DNA of 64,000 bases, taken from the NCBI GenBank assembly GCA_002375465.1, contig DFLT01000003.1, positions 124,001-188,000 of the forward strand, in the 5' to 3' direction. The notes under the pieces were generated by a model. It was given only the letters and a program-made list of their open reading frames with translations. It ran no database searches and was not told the DNA's origin. This document shows, piece by piece, positions 45,916 through 53,834 of the stretch. This DNA is from Alphaproteobacteria bacterium UBA3612 (lineage in GTDB: Bacteria; Pseudomonadota; Alphaproteobacteria; Sphingomonadales; Sphingomonadaceae). Numbering within the stretch: position 1 is the first letter of the stretch; the number at the start of each line of letters is the position of its first letter. A program made the position numbers and the translations under genes.

Positions 45916-47106
45916 TCATCGCTGCAACAAGCCCTTGCGCTCGCTCCAGTCTATGACGGTGTCGATGCATTTCTTCAGATGTTCAGGCTGGCCGACATAA
46001 TAATGCGTCGCCCCCTTCAGACTGAGATATTCCTTATCGGGGGTGGCAAGCGCATCGCGGATCGCGGGATTGTGCGTCGCGGGTACCGCTTCATCAGCCG
46101 TATTCTCGATCTGCAGAACGGGCGTTTCATGGATCTTTGCCGCGTTCATCGGCCCCTTGGCATTTGACAGATCATAGCTCCACTGGCTGAGCCACGACCG
46201 CAGCGTGCTGTAACGCGCCAGACCCACCGGCCCCACGTTCACCGTCTGGGGATCGCCCATATAGGTCCAGTTCGGCCGCCGCTCCGACGGGTCGATCTGC
46301 GGGTCCAGCCAGCGAACATCGCACATGGTGCGGTGCGTGACGAACGCGCGTTCCCGCTCTGGCCCATCCTTCGCATTCAGGCGGGCCAGCTCGTCCTGAG
46401 CCCAATTTGTAATACGCCGATTGCGCGCGCGCTGCGCCTCCCGAAAGCGCGTTACAAATTCGTCGCTATAGGGCGGCTGATGCGGGCAATCGGGCGAATA
46501 AATATCGAATTCGGGGTCGCGATTGTCGGGATCGAGTTCGTCGATCACCGACGGGTCCAGCCACTCCGTCAGCGTTTCGGCCCGCGACAGGTGTGCGGCA
46601 ATGAAGATCACGCCGTCCGCCCGCGGCAGATTTGCCGCGATCAGGTCGACGGGATCGCCGGCCGGGGTTTCGGTGATGTCAGGGTTCTCGGCCTGCGCCT
46701 GATAGAAGAGTGACAGGGAACCGCCGCCCGACCAGCCGACCAGAACGACCTTCTCATAGCCCAGCTCTTCGCGCGCATAGCTGATCCATTTGCCGAGATC
46801 GATTGCAACCTTTTCAAAGATAAGGGCGGTGTCGTTCCGCGGATAGCGGCTGGCGGCGCACAGCACGTCGAGCCCCGCATCCGCAAGCGCCGTTGGCATC
46901 GGCAGCAGATGCAGAACCGACGTCGGGTGCATGAATATATAGACCGTCTTCGACCGTGAATTGGGCACGCCGAGCAACTGCCCTTCGAGGTTCACGGCGC
47001 CGGAATTTCCCGCAAACCCATAGGTTTCCGTAAATTTCGGATTATCGGCAAATGAGACGATGAGTGGCGTTCGCGTCCACGCGGCCTTGCTGTCGTTCAG
47101 GGACAT
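45916..47106 (-). CDS. Alpha/beta hydrolase
   Basis: 396 residues with an alpha/beta hydrolase core. VLVGWSGGGSLSLFY holds the nucleophile serine (GWSGG). A late His in KGATHYYVGQ and an Asp in IENTADEAVP complete a plausible triad. A long insert between the elbow and the Asp forms a lid. ACGGAAAA lies upstream of the ATG. The neighbouring FAD hydroxylase starts its own gene 25 bp away on the same strand, so they are probably co-transcribed. It may hydrolyse an ester, amide or C-C bond. The substrate is unknown. Confidence 0.78.
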   Translation of the reverse strand: MSLNDSKAAWTRTPLIVSFADNPKFTETYGFAGNSGAVNLEGQLLGVPNSRSKTVYIFMHPTSVLHLLPMPTALADAGLDVLCAASRYPRNDTALIFEKVAIDLGKWISYAREELGYEKVVLVGWSGGGSLSLFYQAQAENPDITETPAGDPVDLIAANLPRADGVIFIAAHLSRAETLTEWLDPSVIDELDPDNRDPEFDIYSPDCPHQPPYSDEFVTRFREAQRARNRRITNWAQDELARLNAKDGPERERAFVTHRTMCDVRWLDPQIDPSERRPNWTYMGDPQTVNVGPVGLARYSTLRSWLSQWSYDLSNAKGPMNAAKIHETPVLQIENTADEAVPATHNPAIRDALATPDKEYLSLKGATHYYVGQPEHLKKCIDTVIDWSERKGLLQR

Positions 47107-47130
47107 AGGTTCAATTTTCCGTAATTCAGT

Positions 47131-48345
47131 TCAGGCCGAGATAAGGTCGTCGAAGGGGACGCTGGTTGCGTCATATTCGAACAGCCATTCATAGCGGTCG
47201 ACCACCTTGTCCGCGGCCCATTGTTCGTCGACATATTTCTGCGCACCGGCAGGGTCGGCGAGCGCAGGATTATGGAAACGCTCCGTATTCGCGTTCGCAC
47301 CCTGCACGGCCTTTGTCGCACGCGGGATGCGAAGCCGTTGATAGGCGTCCAGCGCCTGATCGATTGAATCGAACTCCTCGAATGCTCGGGCGAGGATGCA
47401 GCCATCCTCCAACGCCTGAACGGCACCCTGGGCGAGAAAGGGAAGCGAGGGATGACACGCATCCCCCAGCAGGGCAATGCGCCCCTTTACCCATTCCTGC
47501 ATTGGCGGACGCGCGATCAACGCCCATTTGAAGGGCGTCGGGATCGCCTCGATATAGGCGTGCACATCCTCGTGCCAGCCGGGGTAATCCTCGTGGAACT
47601 CCTGATTTGTTCCGGCGGTGGACCAGGATTCCACCTGCCAGTCCTGCCGCTCCACAACGCTGGTGAAGTTCATCAGTTCGCCGCCCCGGATCGGGTAGTG
47701 AATGACGTGCCCGCCCGGTCCGATCCAGTTGACGCCCACGGGCTTTGCCAGCTCGCGCGGCAGCTTCTCCATCGGAATGACACCGCGCCATGCAACGATG
47801 CCGGTAAATTGCACGGGGCCTGAGCCGAACAGCTGCTCTCGCATCTTTGAATGCACGCCGTCGGCGCCGATGACGACGTCGAATGTCTCGGCCGGCTTAC
47901 CGTCCAGATTGACCGTGACCTTAGATCCATCCTGCTGGACGGAGGTGCAGCGACTGGCGAGGCGCACCGCCTGTGGATCCAGCGCCTTTACCGCCTTGTA
48001 GAGGATCTGATGAAGATCGTTCCGATGAACGGTGATGTAGGGATAACCGTAGCGTTCCACGGATTCGGTTCCGAGGTCGAACAGCTTCCACGTGTCCCCG
48101 GTATTCCACAGCCGGATCTCCTTCCCCTGCGGGACGAAGCAGGCCTTCATCAGCTCTTCCTCGATCCCCAGAGAGGCAAGAATCCTGACGCCATTGGGGC
48201 TGACCTGCAGCCCGGCCCCAACCTCCTGCAGCTCGGGAGCTTGTTCGAAAACGGAGACGTGGAAGCCACGACGCATCAGCGCCAGTGCGGCGGTCAATCC
48301 GCCAATCCCCCCACCGACGATTCCGATCTTAATATTTTTTTTCAA
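47131..48345 (-). CDS. FAD-dependent aromatic hydroxylase (salicylate/3-hydroxybenzoate type)
   Basis: 404 residues with the class A flavoprotein monooxygenase set: FAD dinucleotide motif GGGIGG (11-16), the DG motif VVIGADGVHSKMR and the GD motif ALLGDACHPSLPFLAQG. The start is TTG 48345, preceded by AGGAAGGG. These single-component enzymes use NAD(P)H to hydroxylate phenolic acids, sometimes with decarboxylation as in salicylate 1-hydroxylase. It would make a diol for ring cleavage. It is divergent from an IclR regulator with site E between. Confidence 0.87.
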   Translation of the reverse strand: MKKNIKIGIVGGGIGGLTAALALMRRGFHVSVFEQAPELQEVGAGLQVSPNGVRILASLGIEEELMKACFVPQGKEIRLWNTGDTWKLFDLGTESVERYGYPYITVHRNDLHQILYKAVKALDPQAVRLASRCTSVQQDGSKVTVNLDGKPAETFDVVIGADGVHSKMREQLFGSGPVQFTGIVAWRGVIPMEKLPRELAKPVGVNWIGPGGHVIHYPIRGGELMNFTSVVERQDWQVESWSTAGTNQEFHEDYPGWHEDVHAYIEAIPTPFKWALIARPPMQEWVKGRIALLGDACHPSLPFLAQGAVQALEDGCILARAFEEFDSIDQALDAYQRLRIPRATKAVQGANANTERFHNPALADPAGAQKYVDEQWAADKVVDRYEWLFEYDATSVPFDDLISA

Positions 48346-48379
48346 AATTTCGGCCCTTCCTACGGACGATTTGAATAAT

Positions 48380-48402
48380 CATAACGAATAGTGTTCGTCA
48401 AT
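48380..48402 (+). promoter_or_regulatory. Operator-like site E
   Basis: Left arm CATAACGAAT, spacer AGT, right arm GTTCGTCAAT. It is the most symmetrical of the six sites (ACGAA and TTCGT mirror each other). It lies 35 bp upstream of the FAD hydroxylase TTG and 102 bp upstream of the IclR ATG, so it could control both, including the regulator's own gene. Confidence 0.6.
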
Positions 48403-48503
48403 ATCATACACATCTAGACGCCGCCGCAAAGACCAATCCCGCCATGACTGGACACGGATGGCTTGCGACGGCAGGTAGGCGGCATGCGAGAAATGGAGCG
48501 ACA

Positions 48504-49325
48504 ATGCGCAAGGCATTGAGCGAGGCTGGAGGAACCAGTCGCCGCGTTCAGTCAATTGAAGTTGGGTTTCGGATCCTGCGCGTCCTGAGGATGAGCAGCG
48601 GGCCGCTGCCCTTGCGCGAAATCGCCTCAAGAAGCGGCATGCCGCCCAGCAAGGTGCATCTGTATCTGGTCAGTTTCGTGAGGGAAAAGGTCGTCTATCA
48701 AGAGGCGGATACTGGGCATTACGGCCTGGGATCCTTCGCCATTCAACTGGGTCTGGCGGCAATACGCCAACTGGATGTCGTCGAATTGGCGAGTGGCGTC
48801 CTGAGCGACCTGAGGGACCGCACGAAATGCGCGATCTACTTGTCCTTGTGGGGCGACCGGGGACCGTGCATCGTGGCAAAGGCAGACGGCGCCCTGCAGG
48901 GCGCATTCGCCGTGCGACTGGGATATATTCTGCCGCTGACAACAACTGCTACGGGATTGATCTTCCTGGCGCATTTGCCAAAGGCGGAAACCGAAGGAGC
49001 GCTTGCCGCGCAGGTCGGATATGAAGGGGGCCGCGGCGCCGGCAAGCCGGTTGGAAAGCGCGACCTGGCCAAGGTTCTGGCAAAGGCGCGCAAGGATGGC
49101 TACGCTTCGACCGTCGGAATGTTGCACCGCAATTTTTCCGGCATTTCTGTACCTATTTTTGATTATAACGAACAGATTGCAGCGACCCTGACCCTGCTGG
49201 GTCCGGCGGAATTCATGCTGGACGACAAGCAGCAGGAATTATTGTCGCTGCTATCTGCCGCCGCAGCCGAAGTGTCGCAGCGGCTTGGCGCCCCCGGCGA
49301 ACTGCCAAGCGAGGAAGCAGCCTGA
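48504..49325 (+). CDS. IclR-family transcriptional regulator
   Basis: 273 residues from ATG 48504 with GGAGCG upstream. An ATG at 48444 would add 20 residues. The N-terminal winged helix-turn-helix is RRVQSIEVGFRILRVL, PLREIASRSGMPPSKVHLYLVSF. The C-terminal effector domain has IYLSLWGDRGPCIVAKADG and LPLTTTATGLIFLA. It is a close paralogue of the gene at 61976. It probably senses a pathway acid and controls the hydroxylase gene opposite, and perhaps the wider set of related sites. Confidence 0.9.
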   Translation: MRKALSEAGGTSRRVQSIEVGFRILRVLRMSSGPLPLREIASRSGMPPSKVHLYLVSFVREKVVYQEADTGHYGLGSFAIQLGLAAIRQLDVVELASGVLSDLRDRTKCAIYLSLWGDRGPCIVAKADGALQGAFAVRLGYILPLTTTATGLIFLAHLPKAETEGALAAQVGYEGGRGAGKPVGKRDLAKVLAKARKDGYASTVGMLHRNFSGISVPIFDYNEQIAATLTLLGPAEFMLDDKQQELLSLLSAAAAEVSQRLGAPGELPSEEAA

Positions 49326-49337
49326 ATCAGACCGAGG

Positions 49338-50333
49338 CTATCTGCCCGGCGCGGACTTGTTCGTTTCGGGTATAAAGTCCGGCGCTCTTCGGCCTGCCGC
49401 CGCCGCCTCCAGGCGCAGTTTCAACGCCTCGGCACGTTTCTCCGGGCCGAGCCAGGATCGCTCGTGCCCCCAAAAACTGGGGCCATAGTCGCACTCGAAC
49501 GGCTGCCAGTTTTGCGGATCGATCGAGCGGCCACCCCAGCCATATTCGACCATGAAGGATGAGGGTGTGCGCGCGTAAAAGGACGTCATGAAATCATTGG
49601 TATGTCGGCCAAGTGTGACCCCAATCCGCTCCTCTTCCAATTGCGCCAGATCGTACGCCTGACCGACATCGTCCATGGAATTGAGTTCAACCATCAAATG
49701 GTGGACCCCGTCCTCGCCGGTCTGGACCACGGCGAAGCTGTGATGGCGGCTGTTGAGATGGAAGAAAAAAGCGCGAAATGGCCTTAGCGAATAGTCGCTG
49801 AGGCGAAACCCAAGCAGATCGGTGTAAAACGGCAATAATTGATCGGCGGACTTTGCCGTCAGCACGACATGGCCAAGGCCAAGCGGTCCCGTGCGAAATC
49901 CACTGATCGCCCTGCCCGGCGCGAATTTGTCTGTAGCCCGGGCGGCACCATGGAAGAATTCCAGCCGATTGCCCAGCGGATCGTGCGCAACGATAATGTC
50001 GGCGACGCGGCGTTGTTCGATCAAGGATGCGGACGCCCTTTCCACGCCGTGCCCTGCATCGCTGAGCCGGGCCGCAACCTGCGCCAAGGTATCGGCGTCC
50101 GCGACCTCCCACCCCATGGCGGAAATGCTTTCACGGTCTCCCTCGGTGACGAACAGACGCCCGACGCGCTCGTCGGTACGCAGGTTGAAGCCGGTGGCCG
50201 CACGATCCGCCAATTGCATACCAAGAAGGCCGGTCGCGAAGCCGCCCCAATCGTCCAGCCGCCGCGTTTCGATCACGACGTAACCCAGCGATTGAAGAAG
50301 CGGCTCCATTCCTAATTTTTCATCGTCACTCAA
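49338..50333 (-). CDS. Extradiol ring-cleavage dioxygenase (VOC, type I)
   Basis: 331 residues in two VOC modules. Fe(II) ligands fit His155 (GLGHVV), His211 or His212 (VHHLMVE) and Glu263 (FMVEYG). Second-sphere residues also match biphenyl-2,3-diol dioxygenase: His198, His244 and Tyr253. All parts for meta-cleavage of a catechol are therefore present. The likely start is TTG 50333, overlapping the stop of the LLM monooxygenase gene (TTGA). ATG at 50309 is an alternative. The LLM enzyme, this dioxygenase and the C-C hydrolase at 59426 could form consecutive steps. Confidence 0.85.
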   Translation of the reverse strand: MSDDEKLGMEPLLQSLGYVVIETRRLDDWGGFATGLLGMQLADRAATGFNLRTDERVGRLFVTEGDRESISAMGWEVADADTLAQVAARLSDAGHGVERASASLIEQRRVADIIVAHDPLGNRLEFFHGAARATDKFAPGRAISGFRTGPLGLGHVVLTAKSADQLLPFYTDLLGFRLSDYSLRPFRAFFFHLNSRHHSFAVVQTGEDGVHHLMVELNSMDDVGQAYDLAQLEEERIGVTLGRHTNDFMTSFYARTPSSFMVEYGWGGRSIDPQNWQPFECDYGPSFWGHERSWLGPEKRAEALKLRLEAAAAGRRAPDFIPETNKSAPGR

Positions 50334-51658
50334 CCCTTTGCGGACTGGGCGGCCTTGCGCTTGTCTTCTGGATTTTCTGCAACCGGCGCCATGGGATCGT
50401 CCGCAACGACGGCCAGTCCGCCGCCACGATCGGAACGGGTATTCTCGAACTGGCCGGCCTCCTTCTTTCGCAGGCCATAGCTGCGGACGTCGGGGATTTG
50501 ATCGGCGGTCGGCTCCGGCATGCGCTTCTTCCGGGCCAGGGCCTTTTCGACATAGGGTGCGAGTTCAGCCTCTTTCTTGGCGAGGCGTTCCTCTTCTCCT
50601 TCGTGCAGGCGCGGCATCGCGGTGTTCGCGAACAGCTCAAGGGACTCGCAGATATGATCGTGATTGGCGGGCCCTGTCTGCTGCACAAAGATGATCTGAT
50701 CGACGCCTACATCGGCATAGGCCTTGCAGTGATCGTAAACCTGTTCCGGCGTGCCGATGCCGCCATTGCCGTGATTGTCCTCAATCGTGTCCTCGGCTTT
50801 CAAAAAGCCTTCCCAGACTTTGGAATGACCCGGCTTGGACTTCCCGAAAGCTGCGTAATGGCCAAGCGAATAGCCGAAATATTTGAAGCCTTGCGAGCCG
50901 CGGTCGATCGCGACCTGCTCATCCTCGTTCACGGAAAGCGCCGTGACGATGGCGAAGTTCGGGTTTACCGCGTGACCGATCGGCACGCATTCATCGGATT
51001 TGATGATGTCATAATATTCCTTCACCCATTTGCCGGCCTGTTCAGGGGCGGCAAAGCCGAAGACCAGCGCGCCCATGCCGTTGCGCGCAGCATGGAGAAT
51101 CGTGTCGCGGCGCGAGCAGGCAACCCACAAGGGCGGGTGCGGTGCCTGTATCGGCTTCGGTACGACGTTCCGGCAGGGCATTGAGAAATGCTCGCCCTCA
51201 TAACCCGGATAGGGGTTCATCGTCAGCATGTTGGCGCATTGCTCCGTCGCCTCCCTCCACATGCCCTTTTTCAGGTCGGGGTCGACGCCAAAGCCCTCCA
51301 GCTCCATCGCCGTCCCGCTCTCTCCGGTACCCCATTCGATGCGGCCACCAGACAGGAGATCGAGCGTCGCAATACGTTCCGCGACACGCGCGGGGTGATT
51401 GATGAGAGGCGGCATGACCGAAATACCATGCCCCAGCCGCATGCGCTTCGTGCGCTGCGTCAGTGCACCGAGAAAAACCTCGGGGGCGGAAGAATGCGAG
51501 TATTCCTCAAGAAAATGATGCTCGACCAGCCAGGCATAATCATAGCCAAGCTTGTCGGCGAGCTCGAGCTCGTCGAGCGCATTGTTGAAGATCTTCATAT
51601 CTTTCTCGGCACTGAAGGGGGCCGGGGATTGATGTTCGTAAAAAAGGCCGAATTTCAT
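50330..51658 (-). CDS. LLM-class (luciferase-like) FMNH2-dependent monooxygenase
   Basis: 442 residues from ATG 51658 with GAGGA upstream. A longer frame from 51787 has no family match. Hallmarks are MKFGLFYEHQ, YDYAWLVEHHFLEEYS, the RVAERIATLDLLSGGRIEWGTG segment and an extended C-terminal tail. These enzymes need reduced flavin from a separate reductase, which fits the flavin reductase at 55197. They hydroxylate, do Baeyer-Villiger oxidation or cleave C-N/C-S bonds. It is coupled to the extradiol gene and 10 bp from the SMP-30 gene. A paralogue lies at 58222. Confidence 0.87.
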   Translation of the reverse strand: MKFGLFYEHQSPAPFSAEKDMKIFNNALDELELADKLGYDYAWLVEHHFLEEYSHSSAPEVFLGALTQRTKRMRLGHGISVMPPLINHPARVAERIATLDLLSGGRIEWGTGESGTAMELEGFGVDPDLKKGMWREATEQCANMLTMNPYPGYEGEHFSMPCRNVVPKPIQAPHPPLWVACSRRDTILHAARNGMGALVFGFAAPEQAGKWVKEYYDIIKSDECVPIGHAVNPNFAIVTALSVNEDEQVAIDRGSQGFKYFGYSLGHYAAFGKSKPGHSKVWEGFLKAEDTIEDNHGNGGIGTPEQVYDHCKAYADVGVDQIIFVQQTGPANHDHICESLELFANTAMPRLHEGEEERLAKKEAELAPYVEKALARKKRMPEPTADQIPDVRSYGLRKKEAGQFENTRSDRGGGLAVVADDPMAPVAENPEDKRKAAQSAKG

Positions 51659-51668
51659 GATTCTGTCC

Positions 51669-52613
51669 TCACTTATTGTCCGGCTCGGCGGGGAGTGGCC
51701 CACGCGGAACCGGAATGCCGGTGATTGAAAGGCGGATGCGGTGCAGGCTGCGCGCACCGGTGAAATAGAGGGTGCGCCAATCCTCATCGCCCCAGTTCAG
51801 GTTCGATGTGCGCCCCTCCAGAAGGATGGTGCCAAGGTGCTTACCGCGAGGGTCCATGACCCAGATGCCCCCGGGCCCGGTGCAATACACATTACCCCGT
51901 TCATCGACCTTCATCCCGTCGGGGCCGCCGGGGCGGTCGTCGCCGCGCATGTCGCAGAAGAGGCGCGCACTGCCGAGGTCGACCATGCCGTCCTTTTCGA
52001 CATTATAGGCCATGATCAGCTTGCGATGCTGATTGCTGTCATTGACGTAGAGGATGCTTTCGTCCGGCGAGAAGCACAGGCCGTTCGGGTTGATAAGATC
52101 CCGCACCACCATGTTGATGCGCTTTAGGTCGGGCGAAACGCGATAGACCCCCGCCGCGTCGATTTCCGGCGGATGATCCACCGGCGTGAACGGCACCTTT
52201 GGTGGCGGATCGGTGAAATAGACCGCGCCGTCGGATTTGACGACGACATCGTTCGGCCGGTTGAGCTTCATGCCGCGATAATTGTCGGCGATGACCGTCA
52301 CGCTGCCATCCGTTTCCTCGCGGTCTACGCAACGGCTGAAATGGTGACAGACTACCAGGCGCCCTTCCCGGTCAAGTGTCTGGCCATTGCCGTTTTTCGT
52401 GTCTTCCTTGTCGACCGTAACGCCGGCGTCCGGATCCCAGCGCATGCGGCGGCTGTTGTGAATATCGCTGAACAGCAGATAGCCGCCGTCCGAAATCCAC
52501 ACCGGCCCCTCCGCAGGGCCGGTCGGCCCGCCATATCCGCGTCCGAGTTCTTCGCTGTCGACGCCAGGGGGAATGAGGGCGTCAATAGCAGGATCTAATC
52601 GTTCAATAGGCAT
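51669..52613 (-). CDS. SMP-30/gluconolactonase-family lactonase
   Basis: 314 residues forming a six-bladed propeller with the calcium/zinc ligands of the family: Glu in GPAEGPVWI, Asn in KLNRPNDVVV, Asn in NPNGLCFSP and Asp in LYVNDSN. It lacks a signal peptide, so it is probably cytoplasmic. It opens a lactone, which would suit a product of a Baeyer-Villiger type reaction by the adjoining LLM monooxygenase. It is the first gene of the SMP-30 - LLM - extradiol group, with a long palindrome just upstream. Confidence 0.87.
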   Translation of the reverse strand: MPIERLDPAIDALIPPGVDSEELGRGYGGPTGPAEGPVWISDGGYLLFSDIHNSRRMRWDPDAGVTVDKEDTKNGNGQTLDREGRLVVCHHFSRCVDREETDGSVTVIADNYRGMKLNRPNDVVVKSDGAVYFTDPPPKVPFTPVDHPPEIDAAGVYRVSPDLKRINMVVRDLINPNGLCFSPDESILYVNDSNQHRKLIMAYNVEKDGMVDLGSARLFCDMRGDDRPGGPDGMKVDERGNVYCTGPGGIWVMDPRGKHLGTILLEGRTSNLNWGDEDWRTLYFTGARSLHRIRLSITGIPVPRGPLPAEPDNK

Positions 52614-52642
52614 AGCTGGCGTCTCTCCCCGCCTGCTGTAAT

Positions 52643-52674
52643 TGTCAGTCAGGCTTATAACAGCCTAGCTGACA
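52643..52674. promoter_or_regulatory. Long hyphenated palindrome upstream of the SMP-30 gene
   Basis: Arms are TGTCAG, two bases, AGGCT, a 6-base centre TATAAC, then AGCCT, two bases and CTGACA. All 11 paired positions match. It lies 30 bp upstream of the SMP-30 start and 26 bp past the amidohydrolase stop. It may be an operator for the three-gene group or a hairpin terminator of the upstream operon. No T-run is present, which favours the operator. Confidence 0.6.
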
Positions 52675-52699
52675 CAATCATGCCCGTTTGTAAAGGGGA

Positions 52700-53590
52700 T
52701 CAGTCCCGCCCCTGCCGCCCCGACGGATTCCATCCCAGCAATCTCATGCAGTTACCCCCCATGATCGCTGCCTTTTGCTGGGCATCAATTTCGTCGCTGT
52801 GAAGCAGCATGTCGCGCGTCTCGCTGTAGAGTCGGCCGCGATGCCGAAGGTCTTCCCCCGTCTTGGCCATGCGAAGGCGTGTATAGTCGCTGGCCCACAT
52901 CAGCCGCTCGGCCCCGAAGGCGGCGATGACGCGGTGCATATATGGCCAGGTGTCGGCGAACGGATATGATTGACGCGACAGCAGTGGCAGCCCGCAGATC
53001 TTCACGTGAACATTTGGAAATTGTGCAAGGCGCAACAGCCCATCCAGCCGATCCCAGGGGTCGTCCCTGGGGGGCGAGACAGGGTGCTGGCTGACACCCA
53101 GATGGTCGATCACGATCGAGAGATTTGGGTGCCGCTCGATGACCGCCTGCATCGCGGCTGCCTGACCATGGGTAGACAGAAAGAGAGGCAATCCAAGTGC
53201 CGCCGCCGTCTCAAATCCTGGGTCCATCGCGCCCGAAAGGAAGGCCTCCGACAATTCCGTCGTCCTGAAATCGGTAACGAGCAAGCGTCCTGCGGCTATG
53301 TTCGCGTCCCGGTGCGCCCGCTCGATGGCCCCGGCAAGTTCGTCGCCCTTTTGCTGGAACGTCTCCACCCCAATGAAGCGATCGCCATAACGGGCAACGC
53401 ATGCCTCTATGTAGGGAGCCGCCGCCACGACCAGCGCGGCATCGACGCCAACGCTGTCCATCGCCTCCCGCGCGAGTTCGACGTTGATGAGCAGTCGCGC
53501 CGCATCGGGCAGATCGTCCGGCACGTCGCGCGGCGGCGACGGCTGGTGAATCTGGGCATCTACGATGGGAAATGCGGCGGTTTCGGTCAT
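52700..53590 (-). CDS. Amidohydrolase-2 family hydrolase (COG3618), third type
   Basis: 296 residues from ATG 53590. A frame open to 53782 overlaps the zinc-ribbon gene and adds 64 unrelated residues. Motifs are IVDAQIHQPSPP at the start, LSIVIDHLGVS in the middle and LMWASDYTR near the end. The first metal-site His of the usual HxH is Gln here, a variant seen in this family, which includes metal-independent lactonases. It is the last gene of the nine-gene minus-strand operon from 60235. Confidence 0.82.
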   Translation of the reverse strand: MTETAAFPIVDAQIHQPSPPRDVPDDLPDAARLLINVELAREAMDSVGVDAALVVAAAPYIEACVARYGDRFIGVETFQQKGDELAGAIERAHRDANIAAGRLLVTDFRTTELSEAFLSGAMDPGFETAAALGLPLFLSTHGQAAAMQAVIERHPNLSIVIDHLGVSQHPVSPPRDDPWDRLDGLLRLAQFPNVHVKICGLPLLSRQSYPFADTWPYMHRVIAAFGAERLMWASDYTRLRMAKTGEDLRHRGRLYSETRDMLLHSDEIDAQQKAAIMGGNCMRLLGWNPSGRQGRD

Positions 53591-53600
53591 TTTTAAATCC

Positions 53601-53834
53601 TCAGTGCGTCCGTGAAGGCGGCGCGCGAAAAATAGCCCGCCCACAGGCCGCGCATTTGATATCTTCCGATGGCTCCCCCGCGCCGGTCGCGGGTTCGGCG
53701 GCGGAGTGGTCGCAGCAGGCGCAGCCAGAATGGACAGTCGCCCGGTCGAGGGCCGCCAGCATGTCCTCCGTCCAGGCTGCACCGCAAAACGGGCATTGAG
53801 GGCCGGGTTCAGAATCGGAAGTCATAGAGCTCAT
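53601..53834 (-). CDS. Small zinc-ribbon protein
   Basis: 77 residues with three cysteine motifs: CPFCG at 14-18, CACCDH in the middle and CAACGR near the C-terminus. This gives enough cysteines for one or two zinc knuckles. Its ATG overlaps the stop of the HTH-methyltransferase gene by four bases (ATGA), and the amidohydrolase ATG is 10 bp after its stop, so it is a real operon member. Function is unknown. A partner or metal/iron-sulfur accessory for the neighbouring gene product is possible. Confidence 0.75.
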   Translation of the reverse strand: MSSMTSDSEPGPQCPFCGAAWTEDMLAALDRATVHSGCACCDHSAAEPATGAGEPSEDIKCAACGRAIFRAPPSRTH

